Assembly (NCBI GenBank): GCA_016781505.1
Contig: JADDQF010000116.1
Span: forward strand, 1-32,894
Length of the DNA stretch: 32,894 bases
Direction of reading: 5' to 3'
Source: a bacterium
Lineage (GTDB): Bacteria; Chloroflexota; Chloroflexia; Chloroflexales; Kallotenuaceae
Position numbers and translations under genes: made by a program. Positions 9,309 to 16,836 of the stretch are shown piece after piece; within the stretch, counting starts at the first letter, position 1, and the number at the start of each line of letters is the position of its first letter. The notes beneath the pieces are model-generated. The model was not told the DNA's origin, made no database searches, and was given only the letters and a program-made list of their open reading frames with translations.

Positions 9309-11041
9309 CTAGGGCTTCGGCATTTGCTGCAGGGCGTAATATGCCGGCCGCGGACTCCAATTGCCGTTGAGCACGCCATAGGCGGCCATCTGGTGGAGTG
9401 AATTACCCACATTTTGCCAGGTCACGGCGAAGTTGAGGTTCCAAACAAACATGGCGCCGACCCAGGGACTGTAGTCGTAGCGGCCCATCTCAAACGCTTG
9501 CACAAGATAGGCTGCTTGCTGCTCAAAGCTCACCTGATTGCCGAACTCATGCCCGGGCGTATTGTTTGCGGTAGCCCAGTCGAACTCGGTGATCCAGATT
9601 TGGCGGTCGCCATGACCACTTTCAAGCATCGCCGCCCGCACGTCCTCGACGCGCCGAAAGTAGAACTCACGACTATTGGTCCACCCCATACCGCGGCCTG
9701 GCTTGATCGGCCAGAGCGTGTCGGGCGGGTTCGCACAGCCGAAAACATGCACGCCAACTGCATCGACGTGGGACCAGAAGGCGGGCATGGCGAAGAGCGC
9801 CCGAAAAAAGTGGAGATCGGTAACCGCGAGCGCGCGGTTGGTCGATTCGCTCGGAGCAAGCGCGGTGGAAATCACAAGCGCCTCGGGATCGCCGGCCTTG
9901 ATCGCTGCCGCAGCTTGCGCCAGCAGGTCGACGTAATACGTGGCGTCTGGAATTGGCTGCACGCCGTTTTCTGTGGCAAGTTGATTTCATTCCAAATTTG
10001 GTAGGCGTGGACGCGGCCCTTGTAACGTTGGGCGAGCGCGCCAACAAATGCGGCATAATCGGCAAAATGGGCGCGGTCAGGCAGCCCTGTCACACCTGGA
10101 ATGCCGGTGGCCCAATCTGGCGCTTGCAGAACCGACAGAAACAGTTTGACTTGGCGCGCTTCGGCCGCCGCAACGATGCTGTCCAACTGGCCCCAGGCAA
10201 TTTGCCCGTCGGCGCTTTGATGGTCTTTCCAATGAACCTGTTGGCGGACCCAGCCTAGCCCTGCATCCTTGACGATATGCAGGGCACGATCTTGGTCGGT
10301 GTAAAACAACGCCGCATTGATGCCATAACGCATCCGTTCGTCAGGCGCTTCCGCCGGCCTGCGGGCAAAGGCAGCTTGGTCGAGCTGCGCGGCGCGCGCA
10401 TGGCGATACTCATCCCCAAGCCGACCTAGCTTGATCTGAAAGGCAGGATCCGGCTCGCCGGGATGCCACTCCAGGCGCTGCCGCTCAAAGTATTGCACCC
10501 AATGCACCGCGCCTGTGTCACGATTCCGTTCTTGAAATTGCTCGGAAGTTGGCCGGCCAAAGACCGGCAAGCCGCCGTGGTGCTGGTAAAACTGCTTGAA
10601 CGGGGCAGGTTTGTCGACCAGTGTATGGCGGGTGATCTCGTCCCAATGTAGCTGCTTGTTAGCGGGACGGGCCACAGGTTGGAATGGAGGCTCGTGCCGG
10701 CGCTGAGTGATAAGCTCGTTGCCCAACAAACGTCCCAAGACCACAATCCGGCGCTCAGCGCTCGGATGCTCTTCCAGTATGGCACGCTCAAAATATTGTA
10801 CGCGTAAAAAGGGACCAGGCTCGGTGGAACTTTCTTGGATAAAGGGTGCCGAAAGGGGGTACCCTAACACGGCCAGCGCATTGGGTGTTGCCTGCCAAAA
10901 CTGCCAAAACTCATTCGAAACTGTTTGCCCGGTTTCGGGAAAATACCGCAGCGGAGGTGCAGCCGAAGCCGGTCGGCTGAGGTCAGCGAGCACCAGGGCA
11001 AGCACGAGCACAACAACAACGGGGTGGCAACGTTGAAACAT
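9309..11041 (-). pseudogene. Secreted clan GH-A glycosidase with two 'VQYFER' modules, frameshifted
   Basis: The ATG at 11041 (GGGGAG about 9 nt upstream) begins a signal peptide with an AxA cleavage site (RPASA|AP, about residue 27). Two copies of an FPETG/FGYP...VQYFER...GRL module follow (about 31-112 and 148-215), then a (beta/alpha)8 glycosidase domain with likely acid/base Glu352 in YQIWNEINLP. The frame is lost near 9967-9973; the rest of the barrel continues in another frame (to 9309), including the probable nucleophile in IWITEFDW. The break falls at a run of four A (minus strand); five A would restore a continuous protein. It is either a sequencing error or a recent inactivation. 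Both halves are otherwise intact, and together they make about 577 aa. It was probably exported and acting on polysaccharide; the exact GH family (39- or 5-like) is not certain. Confidence 0.82.
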
Positions 11042-11087
11042 GGATGCGAAGCTCCCCAGTGCGGCATGAATGATTGTGGTCAAGGTA

Positions 11088-11093
11088 ATTATA
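11088..11093 (-). promoter_or_regulatory. -10 element of the glycosidase gene
   Basis: TATAAT on the minus strand, 46 bp before the glycosidase start codon. No convincing -35 is seen. Confidence 0.4.
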
Positions 11094-11178
11094 CTGCATG
11101 GGGAGCCGACGGCATGCATCGTTTATAGCCAAGGGCACCCGGTTAGGGCTGCACGTTGGTCGTAGGAGGGAGCGGGAT

Positions 11179-11207
11179 TTGCTCGCGGATCCCCAATCTG
11201 GTATAAT
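11179..11207 (+). promoter_or_regulatory. Promoter of tRNA-Gln
   Basis: TTGCTC (11179-11184), a 17-bp spacer and a perfect TATAAT (11202-11207). Transcription would start near 11214, leaving a leader of about 50 nt for RNase P to remove. Confidence 0.7.
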
Positions 11208-11265
11208 TCATGTATCTGCTGGTGCGCGGAAACGCTTGGCTGTCAGATAGGTAATCAGATGCTGA

Positions 11266-11339
11266 TGGCGGATCGTCCAATGGTAGGACAGCGGACTTTG
11301 AATCCGTCAATCTAGGTTCGAATCCTAGTCCGCCAGCCA
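11266..11339 (+). tRNA. tRNA-Gln (anticodon TTG)
   Basis: Acceptor arms TGGCGGA (11266-11272) and TCCGCCA (11329-11335) pair perfectly. The anticodon loop CTTTGAA places TTG at 11298-11300, reading CAA and, by wobble, CAG. The T arm contains GGTTCGAATCC. The 3' CCA (11337-11339) is encoded. The D arm, with TGGTAGGACA, is short but normal for this isoacceptor. Confidence 0.97.
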
Positions 11340-11353
11340 GGATACAGGTGTTG

Positions 11354-11389
11354 AAGACCTTCGTGCAAACGAAGGTCTTTTCTCTTTTA
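11354..11389 (+). terminator. Intrinsic terminator after tRNA-Gln
   Basis: AAGACCTTCGT and ACGAAGGTCTT form an 11-bp perfect stem around GCAA, followed by TTCTCTTTT. It makes the tRNA a single-gene transcription unit. Confidence 0.93.
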
Positions 11390-11908
11390 TCGTGGTGCCT
11401 TTTGACCCTGCCCCAGTTGATCTGCCAGGCCCAGCGCACAGGCTGTGCTAACACAGAGCGGCTTGGAGGCGAGCGTCAAGCTGTCGGGCATACTGCGTTA
11501 GAACCGAAGCAAGGAGTTCATCCCCATCGGCTAAGGCGCTCGTCTGCTGGCGCAGCGTAATCTCCGCGAGCGCCGTACAGCATTTGAATAATAATGAGTG
11601 ACCACACGCCGGGTACTCAGCACCGAGAATAGCTCGATCAGCAAGATCGTAAGCCCGCTGTTCGCCAACCTTGCCGCTGCAAGCAAGGGCACATCGTTCC
11701 AAAGGAACGTAGGTCGTGTGTCAACACTGGTGTAGGCGGCAATTGATCCAGCCCACCAACGGTTCCAGTCGAGCAAGCAAAAAAGACTACACCACGAACT
11801 TGTGTAGTACCGCATTTGCAGATGACCAATGGTTGACTAGGCGCGCAGCAACGTAGACGGTATAGTTGCGACATTGGTAATCGCAATTATTTGTCACAGG
11901 AGAAGATC
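11390..11908. other. Gene-poor 519-bp stretch before pilin copy 2
   Basis: I find no convincing gene. A minus-strand frame from a TTG at 11702 to 11448 encodes 84 mostly helical residues (ending in QYARQLDARLQAALC) but has no ribosome binding site and is closed upstream by a TGA; it could be the remnant of a lost gene. CGTTCC-aaa-GGAACG (11695-11709) is a small perfect hairpin. No clear promoter for the pilin was found; TATAGT at 11861 is the best -10 candidate. Confidence 0.35.
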
Positions 11909-12067
11909 ATGCTTCGCAACTTTTTCGCGCGTGAAGAAGGCCAGGGCCTGGTTGAGTACGCTTTGATCCTGGTGCTGATCGCCATCGTCGTCATCGGCAT
12001 CCTGAGCGTGCTCGGCAATCGCGTCTCCACGGTCTTTTCGCAGATCAACTCGGGCCTGAGCAAGTAA
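11909..12067 (+). CDS. Flp/Fap-type (class IVb) pilin, copy 2
   Basis: 52 aa, identical to copy 1 except Val34 for Ile34. The same prepilin site G|QGLVEY and hydrophobic stalk are present. AGGAG at 11898-11902 is 6 nt before the ATG. Codon choice differs from copy 1 at 24 of 52 codons, 23 of them silent and mostly toward C- or G-ending codons. This shows an old duplication held almost unchanged by selection on the protein, or convergence by strong constraint. The flanking DNA of the two copies is unrelated, so each has its own expression signals; this one is also a single-gene unit closed by its own terminator. Confidence 0.93.
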   Translation: MLRNFFAREEGQGLVEYALILVLIAIVVIGILSVLGNRVSTVFSQINSGLSK

Positions 12068-12097
12068 GTTGGGCTAGTCCTAATGGCGCTTGTCGGG

Positions 12098-12141
12098 AAC
12101 AGGCGGGGCGCGGCTATGGTCGCGTCCCGCCTGTTTGTTGT
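12098..12141 (+). terminator. Intrinsic terminator of pilin copy 2
   Basis: AACAGGCGGGGCGCG pairs with CGCGTCCCGCCTGTT (one G-U) around a short loop, followed by TGTTGTT. The very stable stem compensates for an imperfect U-tract. Confidence 0.85.
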
Positions 12142-12216
12142 TCCATAGCAGCTGCCCAACGTCGTGTGTTGGGGGCGCTCCTGCATAGGAGCGCGAATGA
12201 GTGTGGTGGCGGAAGA

Positions 12217-12244
12217 TTGACACCCTGTCACAGGTTGTTATAAT
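12217..12244 (+). promoter_or_regulatory. Perfect-consensus sigma-70 promoter of the glmU-prs leader
   Basis: TTGACA (12217-12222), a 16-bp spacer and TATAAT (12239-12244). An inverted repeat TGACA-ccc-TGTCA (12218-12230) covers the -35 and the start of the spacer, so a repressor could bind here. It is the best promoter in the window and would start transcription near 12251, about 275 nt before glmU. Confidence 0.82.
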
Positions 12245-12250
12245 TTATTC

Positions 12251-12520
12251 ATCAGATATTGATCATGGCAGAGTATGGACAAGGTTGTGTCCGTAAGCGG
12301 CGTGATTGGTTTCGCTGGACGCATGAGGTGTAGCCAACGACGCTCCCGATTTTGGCTGTGAGGCTCACCGCCTAACGCCGGAGCGGCATATTTAGCGGCG
12401 TTGGTGTATTCATGAAATTGTACGCACCATCAAGTTTAGCGCGTAGCCCTCTGCCAACCGTGTCGTCGCAGCGGGCTTGCTCATGCAGTGAAACGAGCTT
12501 TCGTTTCGCTGTTTTTTATT
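12251..12520 (+). ncRNA. Candidate structured leader or independent small RNA upstream of glmU
   Basis: This 270-nt stretch is bounded by the consensus promoter and by the terminator at 12490-12520, with no clear gene inside. It can fold: GGACA-aggttg-TGTCC (12276-12291); a nested element pairing CCAACG (12334-12339) with CGTTGG (12399-12404) and GCTCC (12342-12346) with GGAGC (12380-12384), enclosing a GTGA/TCAC hairpin; then the terminal hairpin. A 22-codon frame starting at 12265 (Arg- and Trp-rich, no ribosome binding site) might be a leader peptide. It matches no riboswitch or ribozyme core that I know, including glmS and T-box. It may be a leader controlling glmU-prs or a small RNA ending just before glmU. 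Confidence 0.4.
12490..12520 (+). terminator. Intrinsic terminator immediately before the glmU start codon
   Basis: GAAACGA-gctt-TCGTTTC forms a perfect 7-bp hairpin followed by GCTGTTTTTTATT. The U-tract ends 5 nt before the glmU ATG at 12525. Any glmU message from the upstream promoter must read through it, which suggests attenuation. Confidence 0.75.
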
Positions 12521-12524
12521 GTAT

Positions 12525-13931
12525 ATGGCAATGACTGAAGACCGATTAGGGGTGGTGATCTTGGCGGCTGGCGAGGGCACTCGCATGCGGTCAGCACTAC
12601 CCAAAGTGCTGCATCAGATCGCGGGCAAAGCCTTGGTTGAGCATGTGATCGCGCTGGGCGAGAACGTCGGTGCGGCGGAAACCGTGCTGGTCGTGGGGCC
12701 CGATACGATCGAGCAGTTCCGGACCAAGTGGGGCGAGCGATATCGCTACGTTGTGCAGGCGGAGCGGCGGGGTACCGGGCACGCGCTGCTGCAGGCCCGG
12801 CCACTGCTGGAAGGCAAGGTTGGTCGCGTCCTGGTGTTGTATGGCGCCGATCCTTTGCTCCGGCCACAATCGGCGCACCGCCTCCTGAGCGCGCTGGCCC
12901 AACCCCACGTGCTGGGCGCGATTACCACGTTTCGCCCTCCCGTGCCGACCGGATATGGCCGCATTCTGCGCGATGCAGCGCAGCAGGTGGTTGGGATTGT
13001 GGAAGAGCGCGATGCGACGTCCGAACAACGCCAGATCAACGAGGTCAACCAGGGCGTAGTTGCCTACGCTGCGGACTGGCTATGGCCGCGGCTGGCCCAG
13101 CTTACGCCCAGCCCGGTCAAAGGCGAATATTATCTGACAGATTTGGTAGCGCTGGCGGTAGCTGAACGCGGTTCCGGCGCGATTGTCACGGTGGAGCTGG
13201 ACGACCCGACCGAGGCGCTGGGGGTTAACGATCGGATCGAACTTGCCGCGGCCGAAGCCGTAATGCGGGCGCGTATCCTGCATGAGTTAATGCGGGAAGG
13301 TGTAACCATTGTGGATCCGACGCATACCTACGTGGATGCCGGAGTGGAGGTTGGCCAAGACACGATCTTGTTGCCGGGAACCATGCTGCGGGGGCAAACT
13401 CGGATTGGGCGAAATTGCGTGATCGGGCCGAACAGCGTGCTGGAAGATACCCAAATCGGTGATGGGTGCCGCGTCAAGGCTTCCTTTATGGAAGGCGCGG
13501 TCATGGCCGACGGGGCCGACGTTGGTCCCCTGTCGCATGTGCGTCCCGGCTCCACGATTGGGCCGGGCGTGCATCTCGGCAATTTCGCTGAAGTCAAAGG
13601 CTCGACGCTGCATGAAGGCGTGAAGCAAGGCCATTTTTCGTACATCGGCGATGCCATCGTGGGGGCGGGTGCCAACATCGGCGCCGGAACAATTACAGCC
13701 AACTACGGTGACAAGCGGGCAGTGCCGGGGACGCGCAAGCATAAAACGGAGATTGGGCCAGACGCGCGCATTGGTTCCGACACGATGCTGGTAGCTCCGG
13801 TCAAAGTTGGCGCAGGCGCGATCACGGGTGCAGGTGCGGTGGTGACCAAGGATGTGCCGGAAGGCGCCGTGGTGGTGGGCGTGCCGGCACGGGTGGTCGG
13901 TGAGCATTCAGCACCAGCCGCGGATGACTAA
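12525..13931 (+). CDS. glmU: Bifunctional UDP-N-acetylglucosamine pyrophosphorylase / glucosamine-1-phosphate N-acetyltransferase
   Basis: About 468 aa, cytoplasmic; makes UDP-GlcNAc for peptidoglycan and other glycans. The N-terminal nucleotidyltransferase domain has LAAGEGTRM (13-21), LPKVLH, GTGHALL and the GVN Asn of the metal site. The C-terminal left-handed beta-helix has the hexapeptide repeats and the acetyltransferase residues in LSHVRPGS, KQGHFSYIGDA and GAGTITANYG. The usual metal-binding YGDVPL segment reads YGADPL here: Ala108 at the family Asp position with Asp shifted by one. A 5-residue insertion lies in the NY...KHKT loop. ATG 12525 or 12531 could be the start; neither has a Shine-Dalgarno, and a terminator ends 5 nt upstream. 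prs follows 74 bp downstream, the classical glmU-prs pairing. Confidence 0.95.
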   Translation: MAMTEDRLGVVILAAGEGTRMRSALPKVLHQIAGKALVEHVIALGENVGAAETVLVVGPDTIEQFRTKWGERYRYVVQAERRGTGHALLQARPLLEGKVGRVLVLYGADPLLRPQSAHRLLSALAQPHVLGAITTFRPPVPTGYGRILRDAAQQVVGIVEERDATSEQRQINEVNQGVVAYAADWLWPRLAQLTPSPVKGEYYLTDLVALAVAERGSGAIVTVELDDPTEALGVNDRIELAAAEAVMRARILHELMREGVTIVDPTHTYVDAGVEVGQDTILLPGTMLRGQTRIGRNCVIGPNSVLEDTQIGDGCRVKASFMEGAVMADGADVGPLSHVRPGSTIGPGVHLGNFAEVKGSTLHEGVKQGHFSYIGDAIVGAGANIGAGTITANYGDKRAVPGTRKHKTEIGPDARIGSDTMLVAPVKVGAGAITGAGAVVTKDVPEGAVVVGVPARVVGEHSAPAADD

Positions 13932-14005
13932 GATCGACGTGGCGTTTGGAAGCAGCGAAGGTCGGGCGGGCAGATCCGTTATACATGAAAAGTGGTAGTT
14001 GAAAT

Positions 14006-14944
14006 ATGGATGGACGACTCCAGGTGTTCGCGGGTAACTCAAACATTGCCCTCGCACGCGAGATCACAGCCCATCTCCATCTTAACCTCGGCCGAGCGCT
14101 GGTTAGCCAATTCAAAAATGGCGAGACGCGCATCAAGATCGAGGAAAACGTGCGTGGCTCGGATGTGTTTGTGGTTCAATCGCTAACTACGCCCGTCGAT
14201 CACCACTTGATGGAATTGCTGATCATGGTCGATGCGCTGCGCCGGTCGTCGGCCAAACGGATCACGGCGGTGATCCCCTACTATGGCTATGCCAAGCAGG
14301 AGAAGAAAACGACCGGGCGAGAGCCGATCACGGCGAAGCTGATTGCGAACCTGATCACAACTGCAGGCGCGCATCGGGTGCTGACGATGGATCTGCACGC
14401 CCCCGCGATTGAAGGCTTCTTTGACATTCCGGTCGATCATCTCCAGGCCGGCCCGCTGCTGGTCGATTATTTCCGGGCGAAAGATCTGCAGAATGTTGTG
14501 GTGGTGTCGCCGGATGCCGGTGGCGTGGGCCGTGCAAATAGATTTCGTGAGCGAATCGGGGCAAGCCTGGCTATTATTGCCAAGCAACGGCCCGAGCCCG
14601 ACGTATCGGAAGTGATCGAAATGGTCGGCGATGTCGACGGCAGAACAGCGATCATTGTGGACGACATGATCTCGACGGGCGGCACACTAGTGGAAGCAGC
14701 CAAAACGTTGAATGATCGGGGTGCTACACAGGTGTATGCCTGCGCAACCCATGGCATTTTCGCGGGCGCTGCGTTTGGGCAGATGGCCGAATCGCATCTC
14801 GCGGAAATTGTGGTAACCAACACCATTCCCGCACCACCCGAAGCGGAGCAGGCGCGGATCAAGACCATGAGTGTTGCGGCGCTGTTTGCGGAAGCGATCA
14901 TGCGGATTCATAAAGATTTGTCGTTGACGACGTTGTTTACGTAA
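14006..14944 (+). CDS. prs: Ribose-phosphate pyrophosphokinase (PRPP synthase)
   Basis: 312 aa, class I type. Makes PRPP from ribose 5-phosphate and ATP for purine, pyrimidine, histidine, tryptophan and NAD synthesis. Seen: the DLHAPAIEGFFD segment with Asp129 and catalytic His131; the flexible-loop lysine in AKQRPEP (193); and the PRPP loop VDDMISTGGT (218-227), which binds ribose 5-phosphate. The N-terminal YYGYAKQEKKTTGREPITAK stretch corresponds to the regulatory/ATP loop, with Lys-Lys in place of the commoner Arg-Lys. Length is normal. The Shine-Dalgarno is weak. Very likely cotranscribed with glmU. Confidence 0.95.
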   Translation: MDGRLQVFAGNSNIALAREITAHLHLNLGRALVSQFKNGETRIKIEENVRGSDVFVVQSLTTPVDHHLMELLIMVDALRRSSAKRITAVIPYYGYAKQEKKTTGREPITAKLIANLITTAGAHRVLTMDLHAPAIEGFFDIPVDHLQAGPLLVDYFRAKDLQNVVVVSPDAGGVGRANRFRERIGASLAIIAKQRPEPDVSEVIEMVGDVDGRTAIIVDDMISTGGTLVEAAKTLNDRGATQVYACATHGIFAGAAFGQMAESHLAEIVVTNTIPAPPEAEQARIKTMSVAALFAEAIMRIHKDLSLTTLFT

Positions 14945-15034
14945 CAAACAGGCGGGCGACCTGTACTGCGCCGCTGTGCGGCATTGATCAGCGCATGTGG
15001 CCGCCGTGGATAAACCCTTATCAGGAGTAAAGGA

Positions 15035-16333
15035 TTGGACCCTGAACCTACGTTGGAGCTGCTCGGCTTGCTGGTATGCTTTGCCCTGACGGCAATTGCG
15101 TCCGCTGCCGATGCAGCTCTTTCCGCCATTTCACGTCACCGGCTTAACACCCTGGTGAGTGAAGGAACGTCGCGCGCGCATGTCGTCGCTCAGCTGCTCG
15201 ATGACCCGGCGCGTCTCAAAGCCACGACCCTTACCATCGACACCTTTGCCAAGTGTGGCGCAACAGCGCTCTCGCTGGCGCTGTTTCTGAACCAGCCTGT
15301 GCTTTGGCAGCGACTGATCGGCGTTGTGCTTGTGCTGCTGGCACTCTTGATGGTCGGGGAGGCACTGCCGAAGCTGTTGGCGACGGCCTATCCCGACCGG
15401 ATGGCCCTGGTGTTGGCCCGGCCGCTGCGGCTGCTTGCGTTGCTGGTATGGCCAATCACGGCGACAGTCGGACTAGCTACCGCTCCGATCGCGCGGCTGC
15501 TCGGCATCAAGCCCGGAACGGCGCTGGTGACCGAGGAAGAGCTCAAGCTGCTCGTCAATGTCGGCGAAGAGGAAGGCCTGATCGAGCGCGAAGAGCGCGA
15601 AATGATCGAGGGTATTCTGCTGTTTGGCGACACGTTGGTGCGCGAGGTGATGGTGCCGCGCATCGACTTTGCCGCGTTGGAGGCGGACAGCTCGATCAGT
15701 GCGGCCCTGGATTTTGCGCTTGACCAGGGCCATTCACGCATTCCGGTTTACGAGGAAACGATTGATCGCATCGTTGGCGTGCTGTATGTTCGTGAGCTGT
15801 TGCCGCTGCTCCGGGATGGACGGCTGGATGCGTCGCTGCGTGAGCATCTGCGCCCGGTGTACTTTGTGCCCGAAACCATGAAGGTCGACGTGCTGCTGCG
15901 GAGTTTGAAGACGCGCAAGGTGCATCTGGCCATCGTGGTGGACGAGTACGGCGGCACGGCCGGCTTGGTCACCATCGAAGATTTGCTGGAAGAGATCGTG
16001 GGCGAGATCCAGGACGAATACGATGTGGAAGAGCCGCTGATTCAGCACCCGGCCCCCGACACCTGGATTGCCGACGCGCGGGTGTCGCTGGCTGACCTCA
16101 ACGCCGAAACCGGCCTCCATCTTGCCACCGACGAAGGCGATAGTTTGGGTGGTCTGGTGTACGAAAAACTAGGCACGATTCCAGCCGTGGGCGATAGCGT
16201 GGCGGTTGGCGATGTGACCATCACCGTCCAGTCGGTGCAAGGGTTGCGGCCTGAAAAGCTGCAGCTCGTACTTGGCGCCAAAGACGATGAGGAAGAAGCG
16301 GTTGTGCAGGAGCAAGCTGATGCAAGAGACTGA
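15035..16333 (+). CDS. CNNM/CBS-domain membrane protein (CorC/HlyC, 'hemolysin' family)
   Basis: 432 aa. Domains: CNNM/DUF21 membrane domain with about four hydrophobic segments (10-30, 60-80, 88-108, 120-150); two CBS domains (about 205-260 and 270-325, the second with VVDEYGGTAGLVTIED); and a C-terminal CorC_HlyC domain (about 340-420). The family is linked to magnesium or other cation export/homeostasis; 'hemolysin' is a historical name. The start is a TTG at 15035, chosen because AGGAG (15023-15027) lies 7 nt upstream and no ATG or GTG is near. Its TGA stop overlaps the cytidine deaminase start by 14 bp, so the two are translationally coupled. Confidence 0.9.
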   Translation: MDPEPTLELLGLLVCFALTAIASAADAALSAISRHRLNTLVSEGTSRAHVVAQLLDDPARLKATTLTIDTFAKCGATALSLALFLNQPVLWQRLIGVVLVLLALLMVGEALPKLLATAYPDRMALVLARPLRLLALLVWPITATVGLATAPIARLLGIKPGTALVTEEELKLLVNVGEEEGLIEREEREMIEGILLFGDTLVREVMVPRIDFAALEADSSISAALDFALDQGHSRIPVYEETIDRIVGVLYVRELLPLLRDGRLDASLREHLRPVYFVPETMKVDVLLRSLKTRKVHLAIVVDEYGGTAGLVTIEDLLEEIVGEIQDEYDVEEPLIQHPAPDTWIADARVSLADLNAETGLHLATDEGDSLGGLVYEKLGTIPAVGDSVAVGDVTITVQSVQGLRPEKLQLVLGAKDDEEEAVVQEQADARD

Positions 16334-16736
16334 GCTCCATGGGTTGCTCGGATTGGCGCGCGCGGCGCGGGGGCGCGCCTATGCACCGTACTCCCGGTAT
16401 CCGGTCGGCGCGGCGCTGCTGTGTGGCTCGGGTAAAGTGTATCCCGGCTGCAACGTGGAAAATGCGGCGTATCCGGTCTGTATGTGTGCCGAGCGCACAG
16501 CCTTGTTCGCCGCGGTTGCGGCCGGCGAGCGGCAGTTTGTGGCGATGGCCGTGATCGCGGACTCGGAGCGGCCGGTGCCGCCGTGCGGAATGTGTCGGCA
16601 AGCGTTGCTGGAGCTGGCGCCCGACATGCCGATGCTGCTCGCAAATCTACACGGAGCGGAACGGCGGACCACGCCGCGCGAGCTGTTACCGCATGGGTTT
16701 GTGGCGGGTGATCTGCCGCAGGAGGGCCAGTGTTGA
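16320..16736 (+). CDS. cdd: Cytidine deaminase
   Basis: 138 aa, the short homotetrameric type. Converts cytidine/deoxycytidine to uridine/deoxyuridine in pyrimidine salvage. Zinc ligands are Cys56 in CMCAERTA and Cys89/Cys92 in PPCGMCRQ; the catalytic proton shuttle is Glu58. GCNVENAAYP (43-52) is the substrate-binding stretch. The ATG at 16320 has AGGAG 7 nt upstream inside the preceding gene and gives the usual N-terminus; the longer frame from 16272 does not. The gene order after a CorC/HlyC-like gene resembles Firmicutes clusters. Confidence 0.95.
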   Translation: MQETELHGLLGLARAARGRAYAPYSRYPVGAALLCGSGKVYPGCNVENAAYPVCMCAERTALFAAVAAGERQFVAMAVIADSERPVPPCGMCRQALLELAPDMPMLLANLHGAERRTTPRELLPHGFVAGDLPQEGQC

Positions 16737-16768
16737 GCCAACTCTAGCCTCGGTGGCTCGAATCAGCG

Positions 16769-16777
16769 TGCTATAAT
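16769..16777 (+). promoter_or_regulatory. Extended -10 promoter of the PIG-L deacetylase gene
   Basis: TGCTATAAT, an extended -10 without a good -35. The start site would be near 16784, just before the palindrome at 16792-16812. Confidence 0.55.
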
Positions 16778-16791
16778 GCAAACCATGTAAC

Positions 16792-16812
16792 GGGCACGGC
16801 AGGGCCGTGCCC
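16792..16812 (+). repeat. Perfect palindrome in the PIG-L leader, REP-like
   Basis: GGGCACGGC-agg-GCCGTGCCC: a 9-bp perfect stem with a 3-nt centre, followed by CTACG. No T-run follows. It looks like a dispersed palindromic repeat of the GGGGCACGGC...GCCGTGCCCC kind, seen by recollection in other genomes; only one copy is in the window. In the transcript it would form a strong hairpin 24 nt before the start codon. Confidence 0.5.
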
Positions 16813-16836
16813 CTACGATTGCCATGGGAATTGTTT

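Noticed and set aside
9960-9975. Programmed -1 frameshift in the glycosidase
   Set aside because: No X XXY YYZ slippery heptamer in the reading frame (CAG AAA ACG); an A-run contraction is simpler.
11448-11702. 84-aa minus-strand ORF as a functional gene
   Set aside because: TTG start, no ribosome binding site, no recognisable domain; kept only as a possible remnant.
12251-12520. glmS ribozyme, T-box, 6S RNA or SRP RNA in the glmU leader
   Set aside because: None of the diagnostic core sequences or the overall folds is present.
15028-15034. A later ATG as start of the CNNM/CBS gene
   Set aside because: No ATG or GTG occurs before the first membrane segment; the TTG has AGGAG at ideal spacing.
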